The position numbers and the translations under genes were made by a program. A stretch of 64,000 bases of DNA from JBAZYV01 sp041658345 (GTDB lineage: Bacteria; Patescibacteriota; Gracilibacteria; UBA1369; 2-02-FULL-48-14): assembly GCA_041658345.1 (NCBI GenBank), contig JBBAAK010000003.1, positions 67,631 to 131,630 on the forward strand, written 5' to 3'. The notes below the pieces were generated by a model. It had not been told where the DNA came from. It did not search any database and saw only the letters and a program-made list of their open reading frames with translations. Below are positions 16,986 to 27,030 of this stretch, in pieces (the first letter of the stretch is position 1; each line of letters opens with the position of its first letter).

Positions 16986-18377
16986 CGATTTGCTCGGGTG
17001 GACTTTTGCTTGGCCTTCTTTTGCCAATTTTCTAAAGGCTTCGCCACGTTTTTTGTAGTTTTCAAACTGATCAAAAGAGGCGCAGGCGGGTGACAAAAGT
17101 ACAATGTCGCCGGGGAGGGCTTGGGTTTTGAGCATGAGAAAGGCGTCTTCCAGGCTTTTTGCGCGGATTATTTGGAGTGGGGTTGGTTTGGGGTTGTCGT
17201 TTTCGGCAATAGCCCCCTGCAAAGCTTCTTCCATGCGGTCTGCGGTTAGGCCGATAAGCAAGATGGTTTTAAGGTTGGTGGCGAGCGCGCAAGCGCGAGC
17301 CCATAAGGTAAAATCACTAAACTTTTCGCTACCACCTGCTATCAAAATGAGTGGCTCTGTAAATGCTCTTACGCCCGCAATACTGGTCTCCGGAGTTGTA
17401 GAAAAAGAGTCATTAAAATATTTTACTCCATTTTTTTCGCAAACAAATTCCAGCCTGTGAGGAAGCCCTATAAACTCACGCAAAGCAGTTATAATATCTT
17501 CATTCTCTATTCCAAAAAGTTTACCCACCAAACAGGCCGGCAATGCGTTCTCATAATTATGTTCGCCCCGCAAAGCTATGTCCTTTTTTTGTGCCACAAC
17601 TTCGCCAAATATTACTATGTTTTCCCCTTCAAAATGTGCGTCTTGCAACGTGGATTCGCCGTGTGGCCCCTTGCTATATCCATACTTTTTGCCAGCCCCA
17701 AGTGTAGAAAACGCTCGTGAGCCCTCGTAGTCCATGTTGATAATGGCAATGTCATTCTCCTTTTGATGCTTCACAAGCGCCTCTTTTGCTCTTTTGTACT
17801 CCGTAACAGAAGAATGGTAGTCCAAGTGATCACTAGAAACGTTCAAAACAATCGCAAGGTGCGGGCTTAGGCTCAAATCTTCAAGCTGAAAACTGGATAG
17901 TTCAAGCACAACGATGTCGTCCGGCGTAAGCTCATCCAAAAAATCTATTGGCGGATTGCCTAAGTTGCCACCAACAAAGACTCTTTTTGCTCCTTTTTTT
18001 AAAATTTCACTGGTTAAAACCGTGGTTGTGCCCTTCCCTTTTGTGCCGGAAATTCCAATGATTTGGCATGGACAATTCTCAAAAAAATACTCGGTTTGGC
18101 TAGTAAATTCCGCGCCGGCTTCTTTTACTGATCTTAACTCTGGGCGGAGTAAAGCAATGCCCGGCGATCTAAAAATCACCTCTTGTCCTAGAAGGTTTAG
18201 GAATGCCTTCTCTCCAAGTTGCGTCTTTACGCCCTCCGGCAGTTCTTTGATTTCTACCCTTTCATCGTAAATTGTGAGGGATTTAAATCCATGTCTCAAA
18301 AGGTATTTTGTGACGGCACGGCCCTCTATTCCGTAGCCCAATATGGCGATTTTTGTGCTTGTGTCCATTGGAATCAA
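16962..18377 (-). CDS. murD: UDP-N-acetylmuramoyl-L-alanine--D-glutamate ligase
   Basis: 471 aa. Rossmann start IAILGYGIEGRAVTKYLL, ATP loop GISGTKGKGTTTV, central NVSSDHLDYHSS and LPHRLEFV...GVKYFNDSFSTTPE, the MurD form of the Mur ligase C-terminal domain. It adds D-Glu to the peptidoglycan precursor in the cytoplasm. One of the few genes with a Shine-Dalgarno: AAGGAG four bases before a TTG at 18377, which supports that start; an ATG at 18368 is the alternative. The last ~8 residues are encoded by repeat R3. Confidence 0.93.
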   Translation of the reverse strand: MIPMDTSTKIAILGYGIEGRAVTKYLLRHGFKSLTIYDERVEIKELPEGVKTQLGEKAFLNLLGQEVIFRSPGIALLRPELRSVKEAGAEFTSQTEYFFENCPCQIIGISGTKGKGTTTVLTSEILKKGAKRVFVGGNLGNPPIDFLDELTPDDIVVLELSSFQLEDLSLSPHLAIVLNVSSDHLDYHSSVTEYKRAKEALVKHQKENDIAIINMDYEGSRAFSTLGAGKKYGYSKGPHGESTLQDAHFEGENIVIFGEVVAQKKDIALRGEHNYENALPACLVGKLFGIENEDIITALREFIGLPHRLEFVCEKNGVKYFNDSFSTTPETSIAGVRAFTEPLILIAGGSEKFSDFTLWARACALATNLKTILLIGLTADRMEEALQGAIAENDNPKPTPLQIIRAKSLEDAFLMLKTQALPGDIVLLSPACASFDQFENYKKRGEAFRKLAKEGQAKVHPSKSLHKMPVC

Positions 18378-18489
18378 TGTACTCCTTGCAACAAGGTTTT
18401 TCCACCTGGACTTACGGACGAAATTTCGTTAGAATTGTGGCGCAAAAAAAATTGGGGGAAGAAGACTTGTTTAATCGAATAACAGAATC

Positions 18490-20373
18490 ATGAGTCAAAT
18501 AGATAAATTATCGGAATGGTTGCTTAATGCAGTACAGGGTGGGGCTAAGGGGCAGATTGTCTCTAGGCCTGTTTATAACAAACCCATTAAAACGCCGGCT
18601 CCGCAAGTACAAAGACAGGAGAAGCAACGGACCGCGTCAACTCCAGCGCCCATACAAAAACAGCCTTCCGGGCGCACCCAAGCGGTGGGGCCAGCGCGTC
18701 CAAGTTCCCACCCAAAAACACTTAGGATTATACCTATTGGTGGGCTTGAGGATGTTGGTAAAAATTCAATGATTGCCGAGTACGAAAACGACATCATCGC
18801 CATAGATATGGGCTTTCAATTCCCGGATGATGAGCTTTTTGGCGTGGACTATATAATCCCGGACATCCAATATTTGGTAGAGAGAAAAAGTCACATCCGT
18901 GGCCTTGTTATAACTCATGGACATTTAGACCATATTGGGGCTTTGCCTTATGTTCTCCCGGAGCTTGGTTTTCCTGTGGTATACGGGTCTAAACTCACAA
19001 TTGGATTGATTCAAAAACAGCTGGCTGAATTTAAGCTTTTAAAGCAGACGCGCTTCCGCGTTATAGATAATGAGCAGGTTTATCAGTTGGGAGCCTTTAA
19101 AGTCGACTTTTTTAGAGTTAATCACTCAATTCCTGATGCAATGGGCGTAAGGGTTAGAACGCCTTCGGGCTCTTTTGTGCATACCGGTGATTTTAAATTT
19201 GATTTTACCCCGGCGGACGGCATCGAATCCGATATTCGCAAAATGACCGCAATAGGAAATGAAGGTATTGATGTGCTCTTTTCCGATAGCACAAACGCTC
19301 TAAAGCCGGGCCACACTATTTCCGAACGTATGGTCGCGGAGGATTTGGAAACGGCGATTTCCGGAGCAAAGGGCCGTATTATCATTGCTTGTTTTTCTTC
19401 TATGATTGGGCGTATTCAACAGATTGTGGAGTTTGCCGAGTCACACGGAAGAAAAGTGTTTTTGTCTGGCGGGAGTCTTGAGGCAAATGCGGAAATCGCA
19501 CATGAGCTTGGGTTCTTAAAATTTCACAAAGATCAGCTTAAGGGAATTCGCGAGGTTAATAAGTTTTCCGATCAAGAGGTTCTAATTTTAACTACCGGTG
19601 GGCAGGGGGAGCCAATGGCTGCACTTTCTCGCATGGCTGGTGGGGCGCATGCTCACGTTAAAATTCATCCGGGAGATACGGTTTTAGTCTCTTCTTCTCC
19701 AATAATTGGGAATGAGAAGCAGGTTGCCTTTTTGGTGGATTCTTTGGTGCGCCGTGGGGCTCACGTGGTCCACAATCAAATTATGGACATACACACTTCC
19801 GGCCATGGGCAACAGGAAGATCTTAAGCTTATGATGAGCTTAATCAGGCCAAAACATTTAGTGCCAATACATGGTAGTTTTTACATGCGAAAAGCTCATG
19901 GCGAGCTTGCTCCAAGTGCTGGAATCCCGGAAGAGAATGTTCACCTGATTGATAATGGGGTTGTTGTGGAGATAAAAAATAATGAATTGCATGTAAAAAA
20001 AGAGGATATTAAGGTTAGGTATGTTGTTGTGGATGGTGGAGTTAAGGGCGATTTGGGCTCCCAGGTTTTGAAGGACCGCGAGGTAATGGCCCAAAATGGA
20101 TTTGTAAGTGTTGTGTTAAAGATGAGGGGGGCCAAGGTGGTCGGGAACCCGGTTGTGAGTGCCAGGGGTTTTGTATACCAAAAAGACCTTGCCAGAATGC
20201 TTACAGAGATTGAAAAACGCGCCAAAACCAGCGCGGAGGGGCTACTTGAACGGGAGAAGAGACATATTAAAGAAAAAGAGATAGAAGACCGTGTTAGAAG
20301 TGATATTGCCGGGCTTATAGTCCAAAAATTAAATAGGCGCCCACTTATAAACATTGTGGTGCTTTTTGTGTAA
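18490..20373 (+). CDS. rnj: Ribonuclease J
   Basis: 627 aa. Metallo-beta-lactamase motif THGHLDHIGALPY (~residue 140), GGLEDVGKNSMI (~79), HTGDFKFD (~230), beta-CASP part with SGGSLEANAEIAHELG, and HTSGHGQQEDLK (~437). The first ~75 residues are a Pro/Gln/Arg-rich, probably disordered extension not needed for catalysis. RNase J is a 5'-3' exo- and endonuclease for mRNA and rRNA. A likely promoter is TGGACT, 17 bp, TAGAAT, ending near 18435. No Shine-Dalgarno at the ATG. Confidence 0.96.
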   Translation: MSQIDKLSEWLLNAVQGGAKGQIVSRPVYNKPIKTPAPQVQRQEKQRTASTPAPIQKQPSGRTQAVGPARPSSHPKTLRIIPIGGLEDVGKNSMIAEYENDIIAIDMGFQFPDDELFGVDYIIPDIQYLVERKSHIRGLVITHGHLDHIGALPYVLPELGFPVVYGSKLTIGLIQKQLAEFKLLKQTRFRVIDNEQVYQLGAFKVDFFRVNHSIPDAMGVRVRTPSGSFVHTGDFKFDFTPADGIESDIRKMTAIGNEGIDVLFSDSTNALKPGHTISERMVAEDLETAISGAKGRIIIACFSSMIGRIQQIVEFAESHGRKVFLSGGSLEANAEIAHELGFLKFHKDQLKGIREVNKFSDQEVLILTTGGQGEPMAALSRMAGGAHAHVKIHPGDTVLVSSSPIIGNEKQVAFLVDSLVRRGAHVVHNQIMDIHTSGHGQQEDLKLMMSLIRPKHLVPIHGSFYMRKAHGELAPSAGIPEENVHLIDNGVVVEIKNNELHVKKEDIKVRYVVVDGGVKGDLGSQVLKDREVMAQNGFVSVVLKMRGAKVVGNPVVSARGFVYQKDLARMLTEIEKRAKTSAEGLLEREKRHIKEKEIEDRVRSDIAGLIVQKLNRRPLINIVVLFV

Positions 20374-20740
20374 AACTTGTGCACTTCTTTGTTCGTGGTT
20401 TTGCACGAAGGTTTTTGTTTTTATGTGTTTTTGCGTAAAATTTTTACTAAAGTTTTTAGACAAACCGGCCACTGTGGACAATGTTTTGCGCCTGTCTGGT
20501 CTGTTTTGCACGACTTTTGCACTGGTTTTGCACAAAATACATATTTAACTGATTAAAGTTTTACACAATCAACCTGATGTGTGCTTGTGTATTTATTATT
20601 ATTTTCTTGTAGTTTTGTCTACTTTGACAAGTACTTACTATAACAACTACTGTTTTTTTATATTAATATATCTAGATACTTATCTATAGACATGTGTAAG
20701 GATTTTTGGTTCTATTTGTATAGTTCTTAAGCCGAATTAT
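20374..20740. other. AT-rich gap upstream of dnaN, candidate replication origin
   Basis: 367 bp without a gene. It holds TGTGGACAA (20473-20481, complement of TTGTCCACA, a DnaA-box form used by actinobacteria) and several TTTTRCACA sites: TTTTGCACA at 20526, TTTTACACA at 20559, the complement TGTGTAAAA at the end of rnj, and TTTTGCACG twice. An AT-rich run with the palindrome TATATTAATATA (20659-20670) could be the unwinding element. TATAGT at 20719-20724 is a likely dnaN -10. dnaA is not in the window, so origin function is inference. Confidence 0.4.
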
Positions 20741-21844
20741 ATGAAAATAAATTGCGCACAAACAAGTCTTTCTTTGGCCTTATCTCTTGTTAACAGGGCG
20801 GTTAGTCCAAACAACACCTTACCGGTACTTAATAATATTTTACTTAAGGCTGAGGGAAAAAAATTATTTTTATTTGCAACAAATCTGGAAATAGCGATAA
20901 GTGCCGCTTTTGAGGCCGAAGTTGAAAATGAAGGGGCCCTAACTGTTCCAGCAAAAGTTTTGACGTCTTATGTTGCACTTTTAACAGACAAAGAAGTTAA
21001 ACTATCAGTTACAAATGGAAATACACTTTTAGTTCAAAGTAAAGGATCAAATACTAAAATTAAGGGGATTTCCAGTGAAGAATTTCCGATATTACCAAAG
21101 TTAGACACTCCCGATATTTTTAAATTTCCAGTAAAACAAATGCTTGAGGCATTCGAACAGGTTTCTTTTTCCGCTTCTACAAACATATCAAGACCGGTGC
21201 TAACCGGTGTTTACCTGCAAATAAAAGGCAATACTATTAAAATCGCCGGAACAGATAGTTACAGACTTTCTGAGAAAACCGTAACTTTAGAAAAAGATAA
21301 CGGGCTGGATTTGTCGTTTATAGTGCCATCAAAAACAATACAGGAACTTGAAAAAATACTTTCCGCCACCAGCGATACTGAGTTTGAAGCACGCGTTTCT
21401 AAGGGGCAGATTATGTTTAAAGTTGATGGGGTTGAACTTATGTCCAGACTTATTGAGGGCAACTTTCCGGACTACGACAAAATCTTACCAAAAGAATCAA
21501 AAACTAAGGTTGTCGTAGTGAAAGACGAATTTATTTTGGGGTTAAAAAAAGTTTCCATAATAGTTAGGGAAAACAACAACAACGTGAAGCTTAAGGTCCA
21601 AAAGGATGGGCTAACGATAACCAGTGATGAAACTCAGGTTGGGCAGGGATTGAGTGATATTTCCGCTAAGGTTGATGGGGAAAACGTGGAGACCTCATTA
21701 AACGCCCAATACCTTCTGGATGTTTTAGGGCATTTAAAATGCGACACTGTTAATTTGGGCTTGAATGACGACCTTTCACCTGTTATGGTAACGCCTGCTT
21801 CAGGTGGCGATTACCTACATATAATAATGCCACTTAAGGTCTAA
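20741..21844 (+). CDS. dnaN: DNA polymerase III beta subunit (sliding clamp)
   Basis: 367 aa, the standard clamp length. MKINCAQTSLSLALSLVNRAV, NTLPVLNNILLKAEG, FSASTNISRPVLTGVYLQ and the C-terminal SPVMVTPASGGDYLHIIMPL are typical of DnaN. It encircles DNA and tethers polymerases and other factors, including probably the QISLF-tailed exonuclease at 4392. mfd follows after 19 bp on the same strand. The start has no Shine-Dalgarno. Confidence 0.97.
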   Translation: MKINCAQTSLSLALSLVNRAVSPNNTLPVLNNILLKAEGKKLFLFATNLEIAISAAFEAEVENEGALTVPAKVLTSYVALLTDKEVKLSVTNGNTLLVQSKGSNTKIKGISSEEFPILPKLDTPDIFKFPVKQMLEAFEQVSFSASTNISRPVLTGVYLQIKGNTIKIAGTDSYRLSEKTVTLEKDNGLDLSFIVPSKTIQELEKILSATSDTEFEARVSKGQIMFKVDGVELMSRLIEGNFPDYDKILPKESKTKVVVVKDEFILGLKKVSIIVRENNNNVKLKVQKDGLTITSDETQVGQGLSDISAKVDGENVETSLNAQYLLDVLGHLKCDTVNLGLNDDLSPVMVTPASGGDYLHIIMPLKV

Positions 21845-21863
21845 GTTTTTTGTATTTTCTAGC

Positions 21864-24800
21864 GTGAATGACAACAAACATCTAATCGCACTCTTTCCTC
21901 ACGGGCAGAACTTAAGAGTGATAGAGCAGTTTTCGGAGCAGGGTTTCACCTCCATTTCCGGGGGCGGGAACACTTCTTCAAAGGCTTTTATAATTTCGGA
22001 TCTTTTTAGGGAGTCAAAGGATTTAAAGAAGTTACTTTGGATCTGTAGCGATTTTCAACACAAAGAAAATGTTTCGAGATCGCTTTTAATCTGGGGTGAG
22101 GCCTTTGTTTACGACTATGTTTTTGAAGAAAATCGCATAAAAGATCGTAAAGTTGAGAGAAAGAATTTAATCAAGACCGTTGAGTTTTTGAGCTATGCCC
22201 TAGATAAAAGTCGGAAGGTAGCCTTCACAATAGATTATAAGGATTTGTTTAAGCTGTGTCCCGGGAAAGACGCTCTTGAAAAAGGTAAAATAACTCTTAA
22301 AAAGGGCGAAAAAATTGACGCGGTTCAGGTTTTCGAAAATCTTATAGGGATGGGTTATGAGGTGAATATGGATGCGTATATAGAGAAAGGGCAGTATTAC
22401 AGGCATGGAGATTCTTTAACGCTTTGGCCCGTTAACAGCGAGGGCCCCGTTCGCTTGGACGTTGCCTTTGACGAGATAGAAAAGGTGGCCATTTTTGATC
22501 AAATCAAAAAGACAGACGTTTTTGAACTTAAAGAGATTGTCATCTTCCCTATTACGGTTTCTGGCAAGGAGGAGCCTCTATTCTCATATTTTGGCAGGGA
22601 TTCTTTGATAATAGATGACGAGGTTGAGTTCCCGGACAGTGAGGCTGAACCGTTTGAAAATGCTATGAAAAATCGTGATTCTGAATCCAAATACTTGGAA
22701 TTTAGGTCGTTTATGGAGGAGAACCCCTATCACCATCATCTCCACTACTTGTCGGTTCTAAAATATTATAATCCTTTGGATTTTGTTTCTGACGTTAGGG
22801 AGAAACTAACCAACGACTGGACGGTATTTTTATTTTCCAAACATCCGGAGCAGTATTACGGGCTTTTAAAGGATAAAAACATCTCATATACGGTTTACAA
22901 AGCGGGCTCCGAAATTTACACAAAACAAGTCGTTATTTTTGAAATAGGAAAGGAGGACGCATTCCCTGAGGCGTTCCAAAATCCCGGTCTTAAAACAATG
23001 TTGGTTTCGGACAGAAACGTGGGAGGGTTTGGAGAGGCCGAAAAAAGACCGGAAAGACAAAAGGTTTATGCGGACTTTTTAACAGGACTTAAGATAAGCG
23101 ATTACGTTGTACATTGTGACCATGGGATAGGGCAGTTTTTAGGTTTGGACAAAAGGACTATAGACAACGTAACTCGTGAATATTTAAAAATCGGATATGC
23201 GGAAAATGATAAACTTTTTGTTCCAATCGATCAGGCAGACAAGGTTTCCAAGTTTATTGGGGCCGGAGATCGGCTTCCAAGACTTACCCGCTTGGGTAGC
23301 GCCGAATGGAACACTCTTCAAAGCCGTGTGCGCAAAGAAACGGAAAAAATCGCAAGCGAATTATTAAAACTTTATGCCGAAAGGGAAAGCGCTCACGGGC
23401 ATGCTTTTGAGCAGGATACGGCACAGCTACTCAAGTTTGAAAAACAATTCCAGTATGAAGAAACGCCCGGCCAGTTACGCGCAATTTTGGACGTTAAGCA
23501 CGATATGGAACAAAAGAAACCAATGGACAGGCTTGTTTGCGGGGATGTTGGTTTTGGTAAAACCGAAGTTGCAATGAGGGCGGCATTTAAAGCCGTTGCA
23601 GGCGGAAAACAGGTTGCCGTACTTGCGCCAATCACAATTCTTGTGGATCAACATTACAAAACCTTTGTTAAACGCATGGAAGAGTTCAATGTTAGGGTGG
23701 AAATGCTTTCCAGGTTTAGAACGCAGGCCGAGCAAACAAAGATTTTAAAAGCGCTCGAGAAAGGGGAAATCGATATTATTATTGGGACGCACAGGCTTTT
23801 ACAAGAGGACATAAAATTTAAAGATTTAGGGCTTTTAGTGATTGACGAGGAACAGCGGTTTGGAGTTAAACAAAAAGAGAAGATCAAGGACTTAAGAAAA
23901 GAGGTTCACATTCTAACCATGACGGCGACGCCGATTCCACGCACGTTAAACATCAGCCTGCATGGACTTAGGGACATCACCACAATCACAACGCCACCAC
24001 CAGGACGCTTGCCAATTGTTACGGAGGTGCGCAGATTTTCGCTTGGGCTAATTAAGACGGCTGTTGAGCACGAGCTAGCTCGGGGCGGACAGATTTATTT
24101 TTTACATAATCGCGTACAGACCATTGAAGACATGGCGTCCAAATTAAGATCGCTTTTACCAAAAGCACGCATTGTGGTTACGCACGGAAAGTTAAAAGCT
24201 GATGACTTGGAAAAGAGGATTTTGGATTTTAAAAATGGGGAGTACGACATACTTGTGAGCTCTACGATTATTGAAAACGGGATAGATCTGCCAAACGCAA
24301 ATACGCTTATTGTTAATAATGCAGAAAGGTTTGGGCTCGCACAGCTTTACCAGCTTCGCGGACGTGTTGGACGCTCTAAAACTCAGGCCTACGCGTATTT
24401 TCTGTATCACATGAAGCGACTACCGCTCGACGCAAAAAAACGCTTAAAAGCGATTGTGGAGGCAAACGAGCTAGGTGCCGGATTTCAAATAGCCATGAAG
24501 GATTTAGAGATTCGCGGGGCGGGAGATATTTTGGGGGCAAATCAGTCCGGGGCAATACAAACGGTTGGAGTCAGCCATTTTATAAGAATGCTAAATCAGG
24601 CGGTGGATGATCTTAAAAAAGGAAAAAAGATGGAAGAAAAAGTGCTTGTTCCGGAGGTTACAATCGAGATTCCTTTGCCGGCTTACATTCCGGACGAATA
24701 CATTGTGAGCTCCAAAGAAAAGATTTCCGTTTATCAAAAACTTGCGTCTGCAGACACGCTGGATTATTTGTCTGAACTTAGGACTGAGATTGTGGAAGAT

Positions 24801-25124
24801 TTTGGGAAAATGCCAGAGGAAGTCGCCAATTTGTTCCGCGTGCTTGAGCTTAAAATGCTCGCAAAACTTTCTGGAATTACAAACGTAAAGGCGGAGAATG
24901 TGCATTCGCAAGAAGATAGACAAATTATTCTGCAAATGTCCGATAAAGTTCGTCCTGCGAACATAGTTAATATGCTTGAATCAAATGACAAGTGGATGAT
25001 TTCCGGCACAAAACTAAAGATTTCGTTTAAGGATCTTGGCGTGTCTTGGGTTGAGGAGCTCAAACGTGGACTTCAAGCCCTTGGCAAGAAGGCGAAAAAT
25101 TTACCTGGAGCAAAGGCGGAATAG
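21864..25124 (+). CDS. mfd: Transcription-repair coupling factor
   Basis: 1086 aa from a GTG start. The N-terminal UvrB-like part is followed by the RNA-polymerase-interaction domain (VVHCDHGIGQFLGLDKR, ~residue 412), and the RecG-like motor with Walker A CGDVGFGKTEVAMRAAF (~554), DEEQ box LVIDEEQRFGVKQKEK (~655), TATPIPRTL, and QLRGRVGRSK. The C-terminal TRCF domain is present (YIPDEYIVSSKEKISVYQKL). Mfd removes RNA polymerase stalled at DNA lesions and recruits excision repair. No uvr gene is nearby. It probably shares the dnaN transcript. Confidence 0.97.
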   Translation: MNDNKHLIALFPHGQNLRVIEQFSEQGFTSISGGGNTSSKAFIISDLFRESKDLKKLLWICSDFQHKENVSRSLLIWGEAFVYDYVFEENRIKDRKVERKNLIKTVEFLSYALDKSRKVAFTIDYKDLFKLCPGKDALEKGKITLKKGEKIDAVQVFENLIGMGYEVNMDAYIEKGQYYRHGDSLTLWPVNSEGPVRLDVAFDEIEKVAIFDQIKKTDVFELKEIVIFPITVSGKEEPLFSYFGRDSLIIDDEVEFPDSEAEPFENAMKNRDSESKYLEFRSFMEENPYHHHLHYLSVLKYYNPLDFVSDVREKLTNDWTVFLFSKHPEQYYGLLKDKNISYTVYKAGSEIYTKQVVIFEIGKEDAFPEAFQNPGLKTMLVSDRNVGGFGEAEKRPERQKVYADFLTGLKISDYVVHCDHGIGQFLGLDKRTIDNVTREYLKIGYAENDKLFVPIDQADKVSKFIGAGDRLPRLTRLGSAEWNTLQSRVRKETEKIASELLKLYAERESAHGHAFEQDTAQLLKFEKQFQYEETPGQLRAILDVKHDMEQKKPMDRLVCGDVGFGKTEVAMRAAFKAVAGGKQVAVLAPITILVDQHYKTFVKRMEEFNVRVEMLSRFRTQAEQTKILKALEKGEIDIIIGTHRLLQEDIKFKDLGLLVIDEEQRFGVKQKEKIKDLRKEVHILTMTATPIPRTLNISLHGLRDITTITTPPPGRLPIVTEVRRFSLGLIKTAVEHELARGGQIYFLHNRVQTIEDMASKLRSLLPKARIVVTHGKLKADDLEKRILDFKNGEYDILVSSTIIENGIDLPNANTLIVNNAERFGLAQLYQLRGRVGRSKTQAYAYFLYHMKRLPLDAKKRLKAIVEANELGAGFQIAMKDLEIRGAGDILGANQSGAIQTVGVSHFIRMLNQAVDDLKKGKKMEEKVLVPEVTIEIPLPAYIPDEYIVSSKEKISVYQKLASADTLDYLSELRTEIVEDFGKMPEEVANLFRVLELKMLAKLSGITNVKAENVHSQEDRQIILQMSDKVRPANIVNMLESNDKWMISGTKLKISFKDLGVSWVEELKRGLQALGKKAKNLPGAKAE

Positions 25125-25155
25125 GTGATATACTGCCCAAGCTCTTTGAAAACGT

Positions 25156-25599
25156 GGGGATGTACTGGCTTCGACAGAAAGATTTTGAAGTCGGGTGCTT
25201 GCTTTCAGGTGGTTGTCTGGTCCCACCTTAACCCGTCCAGACAAAACAAGTGCTAATACACTTACTCAAAAGCTAGCAAATGCATTAAATGCTGAGGCAG
25301 ATTCTGCTAAAGTACTTTTTGCTAATAACAACTTGAGCTTTGCTCGTGTTGCTGCCTAGTTGAATCGTATTTAATACGGTTTCGCTCTTCTCTTAAGGCT
25401 TCGTAGGGAAGAAGAGTGTCATACACGAGGCTTAAGATTGCGTGGGCTCGTGTTCCACATGCAATCTGACACCTTGAAGACGCGCCAAGGTTGCTTTTGT
25501 CCACTTTTTATAACCTTGATGTACACAAAGCGGAATATGAAAGTAGACGGTATCAGGCCTCCTTTTTGGACGCGGGTTCGACTCCCGCCATCTCCACCA
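25156..25599 (+). ncRNA. ssrA: Transfer-messenger RNA
   Basis: The 5' GGGGATG pairs over 7 bp with CATCTCC before the encoded CCA at the 3' end (25591-25599). GGTTCGACTCCCGCC is the T arm and CTGGCTTCGAC the typical tmRNA 5' segment. The tag frame is at 25321-25359 and reads ANNNLSFARVAA followed by TAG; it ends in Ala-Ala, the usual protease signal. At 444 nt it is longer than the E. coli RNA (363 nt). TATACT (25129-25134) with an upstream TG forms an extended -10. Its partner smpB is at 51354. Confidence 0.96.
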
Positions 25600-25605
25600 A
25601 AGCGT

Positions 25606-26055
25606 TTAGCGCATTCCGCTCAACGTGTTTTTTGTTATACTACAAATTAATGGATTGGATTGCGTCAGAATGTGGGCCACATCTGCTGGGCTCATGTGTG
25701 GGGCACATATTAGTTCCAGAGACTTTATCTGGCGAGTTCTGATAGTTTCTCCAAGGGCTTGCATTCGAGATCGCAGGTCATTGCCAGGTATTAGTTCACA
25801 AGAAAGGCCTTCCGTCTGGAGCCTTTGGTGGTCATTTATATCGGGCACTAAAAGGATTGGGAGATTGGCACGGTGATACTTATCAATTCTACTTAAAACC
25901 TCCGTTATTCGGGCATTGATTCTTCGCATGGCCTCTTCTGTTTCAGTGGCTTTGTCTTGACCTTTGCATTTGTCTAAATAATGGTAGAGCGCTTCCGGGT
26001 GTACCAAAACTAATGCGCCCGCAAGTTTTTCTGATTCACCCTGTTTATCAGTCAT
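25606..26055 (-). CDS. Hypothetical protein, 149 aa
   Basis: No family recognised. Soluble, mixed alpha/beta, no signal peptide. Segments ALVLVHPEALYHYLDK and LPILLVPDIND look like strand-helix units, and the C terminus has ELICAPHMSPADVAHIL. A possible promoter on this strand is TTGCTA, 17 bp, TAAAAT, about 25 bases before the ATG. It ends 6 bp from the tmRNA 3' end, convergent with it. Confidence 0.6.
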   Translation of the reverse strand: MTDKQGESEKLAGALVLVHPEALYHYLDKCKGQDKATETEEAMRRINARITEVLSRIDKYHRANLPILLVPDINDHQRLQTEGLSCELIPGNDLRSRMQALGETIRTRQIKSLELICAPHMSPADVAHILTQSNPLICSITKNTLSGMR

Positions 26056-26119
26056 CTTCTACTTTTGTAAACAAGGATTGATTTTACGACAAACCCTGCT
26101 TAATAGCAACGCCGGCTGG

Positions 26120-26869
26120 CTATTCCAAGCCAAGCAAAAGCAACATTGCTCCAATGCCTATCAAAAACCAGATAAGTTGGAAGAAGGCTCTGTGAGGCAG
26201 GGTTTCTTTGTGGAGCTCGGGGATTAAATCGGTAGAGGCAATGTAGATAAAACTACCTGCCGCGAAGGGGATCAAAAAGATCACGGAGCTTTCTGCTATT
26301 GGACCAATAATCAGCATTAAAATTGTTCCAACAATGGCGGTGCCTGCCGTTAGGAGATTTAACAAAATCGCTTTTTTCTTTGTAAAACCGCCATGGACGA
26401 GAACTCCAAAATCGCCAATTTCTTGAGGAATTTCATGTAGAACTACGGCAAAAGTGGTTGCTATTCCGGTTGGGATGTTGACCAAATAGGATGCGCCGAT
26501 TACAAGTCCGTCTATAAAATTATGGACCGAGTCACCAAATAAATTCATCCACGCAAAAGGGTGCACGTGGACTTTTGTAGTTGGTAAATGGCAGTGCCTC
26601 CAAAGAATAAATTTTTCTATGGAAAAAGACATTACGATTCCGAAGATAATGTAGAGAGAAATGTTGAGAGTTAGTCCGTTTTGCTCGACCGCTTCCGGCA
26701 AGAGATGAATAAATGCATCGCCGATCAATGCGCCGGCAGAAAGGCTGATCATATAAATCAAAATACTTTTAAGCCTTTCCAAATTGATTGCGAGCGTAAA
26801 AATTCCAACTACGGAAATTAGACTTACAATTACGACGCTTGCGATTGCGTAAAACCAAGTGTTTAACAT
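26120..26869 (-). CDS. ZIP-family divalent metal transporter
   Basis: 249 aa with about eight hydrophobic segments. The two metal-binding helices carry HNFIDGLVIGA and HEIPQEIGDFGVLVHGG, the hallmark of ZIP proteins (HN..DG and HE.PQE). These import zinc or similar metals into the cytoplasm. A short His-containing loop (WRHCHLPTTKVHVHPF, ~residue 90-105) lies between helices 3 and 4, as in other ZIPs. Confidence 0.93.
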   Translation of the reverse strand: MLNTWFYAIASVVIVSLISVVGIFTLAINLERLKSILIYMISLSAGALIGDAFIHLLPEAVEQNGLTLNISLYIIFGIVMSFSIEKFILWRHCHLPTTKVHVHPFAWMNLFGDSVHNFIDGLVIGASYLVNIPTGIATTFAVVLHEIPQEIGDFGVLVHGGFTKKKAILLNLLTAGTAIVGTILMLIIGPIAESSVIFLIPFAAGSFIYIASTDLIPELHKETLPHRAFFQLIWFLIGIGAMLLLLGLE

Positions 26870-27030
26870 ATGGACGAGTCTACAAACTTTTTACCCGCGG
26901 TGTCAAATTTTGCGTTTATTGCGTAGGCATAGAATTTTTTTGCAATTACATCGATACAAAGAGAACGGTTTTTGCTTGTACCCCGTGTATTTTAAGGCTA
27001 GAATGGCCTTACTTTTTTCTTGCAAAAAAT

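Noticed and set aside
26839..27030. 64 extra N-terminal residues on the D-Ala-D-Ala ligase
   Set aside because: They overlap the divergent ZIP start, look non-coding (Cys/Phe-rich) and precede the conserved MKIALLCGG start.
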